From contig JBBPUQ010000003.1 in the NCBI GenBank assembly GCA_038501195.1, positions 5,300,501 through 5,364,500 of the forward strand: DNA of 64,000 bases, written 5' to 3'. The DNA comes from Nemania diffusa (Eukaryota > Ascomycota > Sordariomycetes > Xylariales > Xylariaceae). Of this stretch, positions 54,801 to 64,000 are shown piece by piece; the first letter of the stretch is position 1, and the number at the start of each line of letters is the position of its first letter. Both the position numbers and the translations under genes were made by a program. The notes under the pieces are model-generated. The model did not search any database, had not been told where the DNA came from, and saw only the letters and a program-made list of their open reading frames with translations.

Positions 54801-55850
54801 ATTGTTATATAGTTTTTTAATATATAATTTGTTAATTTGTTTTAATAATTTATTATATAAATTTTTTTTAAAATTTATTAAATTAATTTAAACAGCTTTA
54901 GTTTATTTAACAAATTTTATATTAAATTATATAAATTTATTAAAGTTTTATATTTTAAAGTTTTAATATTTAATTTGTACTTTTTTATATTTATTAAAAT
55001 TATAATAATAAACAAACAAATAGTTTAAAACTTTAGCATTTGTTTTTAAAATAAGTTTTTTTTTATAATTATTTATAATAAACGCTATAATGTTTTTAAA
55101 AATAGAACTTTTTATTTAGTTAGCAATATAGTTGATTTTTTTTAAATTTTAGTTATAATAATCGGCATTTTTAATTAATTTGCTTTTTAATAGTATAAAC
55201 TAATATTTAAACTAAACTTTAGTTTTATTTTTTATTAGTTTATTATTAATAAATATTAATAAATTAGTTGTTTTAGCTAACAATTTAGTTTTTTTTTTAA
55301 TAACTATAAAAGCTTTATTAATAATTTTAAAACTTAAAGTGTTTTTTTGTTTTTGTTTTTATTATTAAATTATTTTAATAAAAACTGAATTATTAATAAA
55401 AGCTACTAATACAAACTTTAATACTACAGCTGCTATAGCTATAATTTAGTTTTTAAAAACTTCGATTTAACTTTTTAAGTTTATAATTTTCTTTTTATAA
55501 ATGTTTATAACTTTATAAAACATAATATTTTAAAAGTTAGCTTTTTAACAAATTATATTTGCTTTTTATTATTTAGTTTTTTTTTTTAATTTAATTATTT
55601 AAATATATAAAAAATAAATGCTTTATTTAAAAAAGTTTGTTATATTTTTAAACTTTTTTACAGTTTTTTAAACAGCGTTTAATTATAAAATATAATGTTT
55701 AAACTTTTAATATATAGTTTTTTCGTAAATATTTATTATTGCTTAAAATTACTTAAAAGTTATTAGTTTATTATATTTAAGCTATACTTTTTTTTTGTTT
55801 TTAATAAAAAAAACAAAAGCTATTTAAAAAGTTTTGTTATAAATAACAAA

Positions 55851-56114
55851 GTGCTTAATATTAATTATTATTTTTTTAATTATATTATTATATATAGTTT
55901 TGTTAGTAATTATATATTACTATTACTTGTTATATTTTTTAAAATTTTTATAAATAAACTTGAACTTTTTATAAATGTTAAAAATAAAAAATCTTTTATT
56001 ATTAAAAATGTTATAATAAAACTTATTATTATTGTTTATAATATATTTTGCTATATAAGTACACTTTGTATAATTTTCAAGCAAATTTTAAAAGTTTTAA
56101 AACTATTAATATAG
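55851..56114 (+). pseudogene. Open frame in the family A interior, broken in the sister copy
   Basis: An 87-residue hydrophobic frame rich in Ile, Phe, Lys and Tyr, opening with TTG. The corresponding E1 sequence near 57,730-57,990 is the same apart from transitions and small gaps and no longer gives the same open frame. Likely a chance or antisense frame in a dead retrotransposon. Confidence 0.25.
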
Positions 56115-56330
56115 CTTATTTTGTTTATAGTTTATTTATACTTATAAAACAAGCTTTGCTAATTTACTTTTAATAAACTATATTTGTTATTTAACTTTTT
56201 TATAGTTAGTAATAAATATACTATTATTAAAAGTCAGTTATATTATTTTAATATATTAAAATTAATCAATTTATTTAAAAGTTTTTAAAAATTTATTGTT
56301 TTTTTAAACAGTTAAAATAAACCTTAGTTT

Positions 56331-56645
56331 TATAATAAATACAATATTAGCAATAAGTTTAAAAACCAAATAATACTATATATTTTAAAAAAAAAACTAA
56401 AGTTGAAAAAACTAAAAAACAAACTTAACTTTTTAAGTTAAATCAATATAAATAATTTATATAAGTGCTTTTTTATTTACTATTTCTTTTTTTCTATATT
56501 TATTACTTTATTTAACTTTTAATAAGTCTATTGTTTTAAATAAATAATAAGATCTACTTAGCTACTTTAGCTATTTATTAGCTATACTATGTGCACTGAC
56601 CACTTCTAGGATTTATTTGTTTAAATATAAATGTAGTTTATAACA
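56331..56645 (-). repeat. Family A LTR (E2, right)
   Basis: 315 bp. The least mutated copy of this LTR: it keeps ATGTGCACTGACCACTTCTAGG near its end (about 56,589-56,610), where the other copies read mostly A/T. The opposite-strand reading starts TGTTATAA. Confidence 0.82.
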
Positions 56646-56650
56646 TTATT

Positions 56651-58206
56651 AATAATTATATATTTAAATATAATTATAAAAATTAATAAATATTATTTTA
56701 TTATTATATAGTTTTTTAATATATAATTTATTAATTTGTTTTAATAATTTATTATATAAATTTTTTTTAAAATTTATTAAATTAATTTAAACAGTTTTAG
56801 TTTATTTAATAAATTTTATATTAAATTATATAAATTTATTAAAATTTTATATTTTAAAGTTTTAATATTTAATTTATATTTTTTTATATTTATTAAATTT
56901 ATAATAATAAATAAATAAATAATTTAAAACTTTAATATTTATTTTTAAAATAAGTTTTTTTTTATAATTATTTATAATAAACATTATAATATTTTTAAAA
57001 ATAAAACTTTTTATTTAATTAATAATATAGTCGATTTTTTTTAAATTTTAATTATAATAATTAATATTTTTAATTAATTTATTTTTTAATAATATAAATT
57101 AATAATTAAATTAAATTTTAGTTTTATTTTTTATTAATTTGTTGTTAATAAATATTAATAAATTAGCTATTTTAATTAACAATTTAATTTTTTTTTTAAT
57201 AATTAAAAAAGTTTTATTAATAATTTTAAAGTTTAAAATATTTTTTTATTTTTGCTTTTATTATTAAATTATTAACAAAAGCTATTAATATAAACTTTAA
57301 TGCTATAATTATTATAACTATAATTTAATTTTGAAAAACTTTGATTTAATTTTTTAAGTTTATAATTTTTTTTTTATAAATATTTATAACTTTATAAAAT
57401 ATAAAATTTTAAACGTTAATTTTTTAATAAATTATATTTGCTTTTTTTTATTTAGTTTTTTTATTTAGTTTAATTATTTAAATATATAAAAAATAAACGC
57501 TTTATTTAAAAAAGTTTATTATATTTTTAAATTTTTTTATAATTTTTTTAACAATATTTAATTATAAAATATAATATTTAACTTTTTAATATATAGCTTT
57601 TTTATAAATATTTATTATTATTTAAAATTATTTAAAAGTTATTAATTTATTATATTTAAACTATATTTCTTTTTTTTTTAATAAAAAAAACAAAAACTAT
57701 TTAAAAAATTTTATTATAAACAATAAAATATTTAATATTAATTATTATTTTTTAACTATATTATTATATATAGTTTTATTAATAATTATATATTATTATT
57801 ATTTATTATATTGTTTGAAATTTTTACAAATAAACTTGAACTTTTTATAAATATTAAAAATAAAAAGTTTTTTATTATTAAAAATGTTATAATAAAACTT
57901 ATTATTATTGTTTATAATATATTTTATTATATAAATATATTTTATATAATTTTTAAACAAACTTTAAAACTTTTAAAATTATTAATATAATTTATTATAT
58001 TTATAATATATATATATTTATAAAATAAAGTTTATTAATTTATTTTTAATAAATTATATTTATTATTTAGTTTTTTTATAATTAATAATAAATATATTAT
58101 TATTAAAAATTAGTTATATTATTTTAATATTTTAAAATTAATTTATTTATTTAAAAGTTTTTAAAAATTTATTACTTTTTTAAATACTTAAAATAAACTT
58201 TAGTTT
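56651..58206 (-). mobile_element. Remaining right part of E1 interior
   Basis: Collinear with 54,752-56,330 of E2 (for example ATTAATTATATTTAAATATA-type start and the AAACTTGAACTTTTTATAAAT segment near 57,832 and 55,957). It is more A/T-shifted than the E2 copy. It ends at the right LTR of E1. Confidence 0.75.
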
Positions 58207-58516
58207 TATAATAAATATAATATTAACAATAAATTTAAAAATTAAATAATATTATATATTTTTAAAAAAAAACTAAAATTAAAAAAACTAAAAAATAAAC
58301 TTAACTTTTTTAATTAAATCAACATATTTATATAAATGCTTTTTTATATATTATTTTTTCTTTTTTATATTTATTACTTTATTTAACTTTTAATAAATCT
58401 ATTGTTTTAAATAAATAATAAAATCTACTTAGCTACTTTAGCTATTTATTAGCTATATTATATATATTAACTACTTTTAAGATTTATTTGTTTAAATATA
58501 AGTGTGGTTTATAACA
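58207..58516 (-). repeat. Family A LTR (E1, right)
   Basis: 310 bp, full length, ending TTATAACA, followed by the CTATA target duplication and then the continuation of the E0 left LTR. Confidence 0.8.
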
Positions 58517-58521
58517 CTATA

Positions 58522-58626
58522 ATGCTTTTTTTAAAATTTATATATATTTAATACTAGTTTTATATTTTAAACAAAAAATTTAAATAGTAATTTATATAAA
58601 AAATCTTATATTAAACGGTTTTAACA
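58522..58626 (+). repeat. E0 left LTR, second part
   Basis: Matches 60,707-60,811 of the right LTR (both contain TATATATTTAATACTAGTTTTATATTTTAA in near-identical form) and ends TTTTAACA, keeping the terminal CA. Confidence 0.78.
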
Positions 58627-60591
58627 TTTTGTTAACTATTATATATTAAAGTTAAACATAAATTTAAAGCTATTATTTAAGTTAAAACAAATAACAATTT
58701 TAAATTAACAAATATTTATTTAAATACTTTATTATATAAAAAAATCAAAATATTATATATTTTTAGCTTAATTATTTATAAGTTTAATATTTTATTAAAT
58801 ATTATTAAATTTTTTTTAATTAAAATAAAATTAGTTTAATTAACTATTAATACTTTAATTTATAAAATTTTAAAATATTAATATAAATATTTTTATTTTT
58901 AAAACATTAAATTTATATATTATAAAAAAATTATTAATAATAATAAAAATAATATAGTTTTTAAAATGTTTTTTTTTTATTATAAAAAAATATTTATTAT
59001 TTTTTTAAAAACTTTTAATAATAATAAAACTAATTTTAAAAACTTTAAAAAATTATTAATTGCTTTAATAAATAAAAAATATATACGTTTAAAAAATAAG
59101 CTTTTTTTAACTGCAAAATTAATTATAATTAAAACATTTATAAAATTAATTATAAAACTTTATAAAATTAAACATATATTAATTATTATTTTAAATAATA
59201 CTTTAAATTAATTTAAATATTATATTAATGATATTTTTATAAGTTTTTTTAATTATATATTATTATTTTAGTTTTTATTATAACATTTTTAATTAATCGT
59301 TTTAAAACTTTTTTTTGTTTAATGCTATAACTTTAATTATTTATTTTTATCGATTTAATTAAAACTATATATAAATAGAAAATTTTAATATAAAAGTTGC
59401 AATTTTACTAAATTTATTAAAATGTTATATTTAAAAACAACAACTTTATTAATATTAAATAATTTTATTATTACATTTATAATATAGCAGTAAATTATTT
59501 ATATATTTTTATATATATTTAAAAAAACTTAAACAATTTTATAAAAATTTATATAAATAAAGCTAGCAAAAATGCTATAATAATAATTTTTTACTTTTAT
59601 TATAAACTATTAATATTAATTAACAATAACAAATTAAAAATAAAATATAATATTATATTAATTTTTTTATATTTATTTAAAACATTTCTTTTATATAAAA
59701 CTAATAAAATAATAACTATAAATAATATTTTAATTATAAATAAAAAGTTTTTGTTATTATAAAAATAAATTAATAATTTATATATATTAATTATAACTTT
59801 TTAAAAAGAAATATATAGCTTTTTTACAATAATAATTAAAACTATTAAAAAAGCTATTAATATAAATGTTTTAAACGCTAAAATATATAATATTATTTAT
59901 AAACAAAAAAATAGTTTTTTAATAAATATAGCTAGTTATATATAATATATTAATACTATTAATTTTATAAATATATATAAATATTAAATATTATATTTAT
60001 TAAATAATATTAACAATTATAATAAATTAAATAACTTTTTTTTTATTATAAAAGTTTTATAAACTATTTAATAAATTAAACATTATATAATATATATTGT
60101 TTTATTTTATTATATATTTATTATAAATAATAAAAAAAATTTTTAATAGTTGTTTAAAAATACTTTAAATATATATTATAACGAGATTTTTTATTAATAA
60201 AACTTTTTTTATATAATTTATATAATTTTTTTTTTTAAATATACAATTTTAATTAAATGTTTAAAATAGCAAATTTTATTAAAATTATTAGCAAAAATAT
60301 TTTTTAAAATTTTAACTTTTTTATTTTTATTATAATTTATTAAAACTATTAATAAAAAATCTTTTTATAGCTTTAGTTTTTTTATTTTTATAAAACATTT
60401 TAAAAATTATAGCACGTTTTTTTTATTAGTTTTTTTTTTTTTTTTTTTTATTAATTTAATTATAATAATATTTATAATATTTATTTATTAATAAGTTGTT
60501 TTATATTGCTTTAATATTATATTTTAATTTATTTTATAATAAAGATATTATATATTAAAAACATTGTGTTTTTTTTTTAAAAAAAAGCAAA
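58627..60591 (+). mobile_element. Interior of E0, no functional genes
   Basis: About 2 kb between the E0 LTRs. The only frame of note is 58,966-59,211 (81 residues, Lys/Leu/Ile-rich). Too short for a full gag-pol, so E0 is internally deleted or a non-autonomous LTR element. Confidence 0.65.
58966..59211 (+). pseudogene. Lys/Ile/Leu-rich open frame in the E0 interior
   Basis: An ATG-initiated frame of 81 residues ending TAA, on the inferred sense strand of E0. It has no motif I recognise. It could be a fragment of an ancestral E0 protein after RIP, or chance in AT-rich DNA. Confidence 0.3.
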
Positions 60592-60811
60592 TATTAAATA
60601 TTTTAAAAAAGCTTTATTAAAAAAGCTTTATTAAAAAAGCTTTATTAAAAAAAACTTTTTTAAAATGTTGTTATTAAAAAGTTTTTATAATCATATTTTT
60701 TTTATAATGCTTTTTTAAAAACTTATATATATTTAATACTAGTTTTATATTTTAAATAAAAAACTTAAATAATAATTTATATAAAAATTTTTATATTAAG
60801 CTGTTTTAATA
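60592..60811 (+). repeat. E0 right LTR (220 bp), with uninserted E1 target
   Basis: Starts TATTAAATATTTTAAAA and ends TTTTAATA. It includes three 14-bp tandem units AAAAAAGCTTTATT (60,605-60,646) that are shorter in the left LTR, explaining most of the length difference. It contains the undisturbed TTATA site of E1 at 60,702-60,706. Followed by the AATTA duplication and R1 sequence. Confidence 0.78.
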
Positions 60812-60816
60812 AATTA

Positions 60817-63800
60817 TTTATAAATAATTTTTTAATTATATTTTTAATATTAATATAATTAAAAAACTATTATAAATAATATATAATATTAATAGTTTTA
60901 TAATTTTAATTAAATATATAACATTTTTTTTTTAGTTTTAAAATTAAATTAATTATTAAAATTTAAAAGCTAAGATTTTAAAAAGTATTAATATATTTAT
61001 ATATATTTATTTTATATATATTTTAAAAAAAATTCTTTTTTTTTTAAACTTTAGTTTTATATAATATATACTATTAGCTATATATTACTTATTATATTAT
61101 ATTTAATTTATAGTTTCTTTTACTTTATAACAATTTTAAAGCTTTTTATTTAAAGTTATTTATAATATAAAATAATATTTTAACATTTTAAAAAGTTTGT
61201 TATATTTACAAATATAGCAAAATCGAATATTATTTAAAATAATAATAAAAATACTTTAAACTAGCTTTAATGTTAAATTTTTTTTAAAAATGTTTAATTT
61301 TTTGCTTTTGCTATTATTTCTAAATTACTAACTAATATATTAACTTTATAAAAAGCTTTTATAAAAATATAAACAAAAAATTGTTAATTAAAACTTAAAC
61401 AAAATAAACAAAATTAATATATTGTTAAATTGTATAATTTTCGATTTAAAATTGTATTAAAAACAACTTTAAAAAAAAAAAAAAACTAATAATTTTATTA
61501 AGTATAAAAAATAATAAAACTTTAAATAATCAGTTTTTTTTTATTAACGCTTAATTTTTAAAATATATTAATAATATATTTATAATATTACTTTTATATT
61601 TTTTAATAATAATAATATAATTAAATTTTTTATATATATAAATTATTAACAAAAATATAATAAATTTAAATTAAATTATAATAATAATATAAACTTTAAT
61701 TAATTAATTAAATTTAAATATAAATTATTAACTTTAAACTTTATATATAATAAATAAATTAAATAAGTTAAAAAAATTAAAGTTTATATTTAATCGTTTT
61801 AAATATAAATTTAATTATTTAATAAATAAAATTATATATATAATTAATAAAATAAATCGAAATTGTAAAAACAAATATTAAAACTTATTTAAAAGATTTT
61901 TAAAAATAAAACAGCTTTAATATTAATATAATTAAAATGTATTTTTAAAATAAACAAAAACTTTTATATAATAATTAATATATTTAAAAATAAATATAAA
62001 TATATAGTTAAAATATATTTATTAATTTTTAAATTAATATTTTAAATAATTTAACTATTATTTAGTTTAAATCGAAAAATAAAAATTGAAAAAAATTAAT
62101 AATAAAAAAGCTATACTTTTTTATTAAAAACTATTTGATTTTTTTTAAAAAAAATAATAATAAATTGTTATAACTTTTTATTTACTACTTAAAAAAATAT
62201 AGTTAATATAATAATATATTAATAAAAATTAATAAATAAAAGTTAAAAAAAAATATAATAACAATTAAATTTATATATAAATTATAATTGAAATTATTAT
62301 AAACTTTATATAAAATTTTTATAATATTGTTATTTTTACTATAACTTTTTATAATTATAAAACTTATATATAATTAATAAAGATTATTATAAAAATTATC
62401 GATTTAAAAAGTTATAAAACTTTTAATATTAAAATTTTTGATTTAAATTAATAAATTATTAAACTTTAAAATATTAAATATATCGATTTAATAAATTAAA
62501 AAATAAATATAAAGCTAAAAAGCTATAAAAACTTTTAAAAAATAAACTTAAATATTATTTAAATTTAAATTAACAATTATTAAAAAATTAAAACTTTATT
62601 ACTTATTTTTTTTATAATAAAATAAAATATTATATTAATTAATATTTTAATAAATAATTTTAAAAACAAACTATTTAAAAAATTTAAACTATTAAAAGAA
62701 AATTTAATAATTTTTATTATTTAAAACAAACTATTTCTTTTTATTGATTTGTTTTAAAAAATTATAATTATTTTAATTTAAAAAATAAAAAATAAACTTA
62801 AATTTTACAATAAAGTTTAAAAATAAATATTAACTATTTGTTTTATTTTTTTAATATTTTTACATTTTTTATTTAATATATATATTTAGTTTAAATAAAT
62901 TATTTTTAAAAATATATACTAATTTAAACTTTTATATTAAATATAATTATATTAATTATATTTTTATTTTATATTATAAACTATAAAAAGTTGTTTATAA
63001 ACTTTATAATTTATAAACTATAAACTAAAAAAGTTTAAATATATATAAAGTTTATTAAATTTGTTACAAATTAATTAATTAACAAAAAGTTACTTGTATA
63101 ATTTAATATATATATACTGCAATATTATATAATAATTAATTAAAAAAAAAAATATTATTATTGTTTTAATTAATTTTAAAAAACAAAAAAATTATGTTAA
63201 ATATAAACTTAAATCAATAATTTTTTAATTTTAAATAAAAACACTTTAAATTATTAGTACTTTAAAAATTTATATAAACTTATTAAAATAAAAAATATTA
63301 TTAAATAATTATTATTTTATTTAAATTTTTATTTTTTATAAAAATAAAAATAAAATTAACTTTTATAAATTTTAATTTAATTTTAAAAAAGTTTTAAAAC
63401 TTATTTAAACTTTTTAATATTTTTAATATTAATATATTTTTTTATATTTATTAAAACAACTTATTAATTAATTTATAAAAAAATATAACAGTATTTTATT
63501 ATTTTATTTATTTTTTAATTTAAAACAAATTATAAAAACTAAAAAATTAGCTATAAAAAATAATAAAAAGTAAAAAAATCAAAAAATTAAAAAGTTTTAT
63601 AAAAACATTAATACTTTTTATATTTTAAAAAAATAAAACTTTATATTTTTATATTAATTATAAAAGATTTAACAAAGTTTTATAAAAAAATTGTTTTATT
63701 TTTTTATTTATTTTAGAAATATTAAATAAAATTATATATATAAAAATATTTTCAAAAATTAACTTTAAAAATATTTATTATTATATATAAATTTAAAAAA

Positions 63801-64000
63801 AAAATAAATAAAAAATAACATTTTATATATATTATAAATATTATAAAATTTTAATTATATTTATAAATTTATATAATACTTTTGTTACTTTTTAAAATTA
63901 TATATAAAAAATATTTAACAATATTTTAAATATTTTTTATATAATATATTTTAATAATATATTTGTTTTTTTTTTAAATAAAAATTTATATATAAATTAT
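60817..64000. repeat. AT-rich RIP-like DNA; R1 copy B resumes at its start
   Basis: Positions 60,817-60,950 match 18,854-18,985 of R1 copy A. Similarity is lost after that. The rest is A/T-rich with occasional TCGATTT motifs (for example near 61,441, 62,399 and 62,483) and no credible gene. I found no second copy in the window. Confidence 0.65.

Larger units (their letters stand above)
49507..56645 (-). mobile_element. Family A LTR retrotransposon E2, 7,139 bp, nested in its own family
   Basis: LTRs at 49,507-49,816 (310 bp) and 56,331-56,645 (315 bp) with a 6.5-kb interior. Flanks are CTATT (49,502-49,506) and TTATT (56,646-56,650), a RIP-type difference. The interior of E2 shows the same site undisturbed: CTATT at 54,747-54,751 joins the segment matching E1 left of E2 to the segment matching E1 right of E2. 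So E2 inserted, in the same orientation, into an older copy of itself. It keeps more G/C than E1 in many places. No open gag or pol survives. Orientation is inferred as for E1. Confidence 0.86.
36673..58516 (-). mobile_element. Family A LTR retrotransposon E1, hosting three further insertions
   Basis: LTRs at 36,673-36,865 (193 bp, internally deleted) and 58,207-58,516 (310 bp). Flanks are TTATA (36,668-36,672) and CTATA (58,517-58,521), which differ by one RIP-type transition. The right LTR of E0 keeps the uninserted site (TTATA at 60,702-60,706). Removing nested elements leaves about 6.5 kb, a normal size for such an element. The strand is inferred: the + strand is T-rich, and the reverse complement of the sequence next to the left LTRs reads as an A-rich polypurine-like tract before TGTTAC, so the element probably runs right to left. 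No open gag or pol remains. Confidence 0.8.
36574..60811 (+). mobile_element. LTR element E0, outermost insertion, containing all nested elements
   Basis: Flanked by perfect 5-bp duplications AATTA (36,569-36,573 and 60,812-60,816) within R1. The left LTR is split by element E1 into 36,574-36,672 and 58,522-58,626; the right LTR is 60,592-60,811. LTR ends read TATTAAAT...TTTTAACA (originally TG...CA). Own sequence is only about 2.4 kb: two LTRs of 204-220 bp plus an interior at 58,627-60,591, too short for a complete gag-pol. An A-rich tract before the right LTR (60,579-60,591) resembles a mutated polypurine tract and suggests + orientation. Confidence 0.8.

Noticed and set aside
36673..58516. 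Simple tandem duplication of R3 and R4 blocks by unequal crossing-over
   Set aside because: The R3/R4 breakpoints coincide exactly with a 5-bp CTATT/TTATT duplication flanking a complete LTR element, which insertion explains without further assumptions.
60605..60646. Three 14-bp tandem units as a possible CRISPR-like or regulatory array
   Set aside because: Units are directly adjacent with no spacers and lie inside an LTR; they are simple tandem duplication.
14586..64000. Mitochondrial or plastid DNA inserted in, or contaminating, the nuclear sequence
   Set aside because: The AT-richness could suggest an organelle, but there are no rRNA, tRNA or respiratory-chain genes, and the transition-only differences between repeat copies and the TSD-bounded nests point to RIP-altered nuclear repeats.

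Overview
The window looks like one chromosomal stretch of a filamentous ascomycete fungus (Pezizomycotina) with a two-compartment genome. About 56 kb is extremely AT-rich, TpA-rich DNA with almost no intact reading frames. This is the pattern left by repeat-induced point mutation (RIP: C to T and G to A in duplicated DNA). Inside it lies one ~7.5 kb island of ordinary base composition (about 7,085-14,585) with two recognisable protein genes. One has a fungal-type intron. The species cannot be named from the sequence.

Layout: 1-7,085 is RIP-like AT-rich DNA. 7,085-14,585 is the gene island: a glycosyltransferase family 31-like type II membrane protein (8,823-10,418, one probable intron) and a trypsin-fold serine-protease-like protein (12,612-14,405, one exon). 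Between them lies a small hAT-type non-autonomous element. From 14,585 to the end the DNA is AT-rich and made mostly of dead transposable elements. The two genes share the + strand but nothing suggests a common pathway.

The AT-rich part can be partly solved by eye because inserts are bounded by target-site duplications (TSDs) and most of their uninterrupted sites survive in other copies. An old repeat, R1 (copies at 16,449-18,985 and 34,469-36,568), received an LTR element E0 (36,574-60,811, TSD AATTA). One LTR of E0 received LTR element E1 (36,673-58,516, TSD YTATA). E1 received a second copy of its own family, E2 (49,507-56,645, TSD YTATT), a 7,456-bp LTR element of another family, B1 (36,948-44,403, TSD TATTT), and a 693-bp hAT-type element (45,553-46,245, TSD TATATTAT). 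All coding sequence in them has been destroyed.

Three short elements remain lightly mutated and show what the RIP-altered copies once looked like: a 200-bp solo LTR (18,095-18,294), a 226-bp solo LTR-like element (32,516-32,741) and the 137-bp hAT element in the gene island (11,620-11,756). Aligned to their AT-rich relatives, they differ almost only by C/T and G/A transitions. Regions 14,586-16,448, 18,986-22,420, 26,512-32,510, 32,747-34,245 and 60,817-64,000 are AT-rich DNA that I could not assign to a family, apart from a short R1 match at 60,817-60,950.
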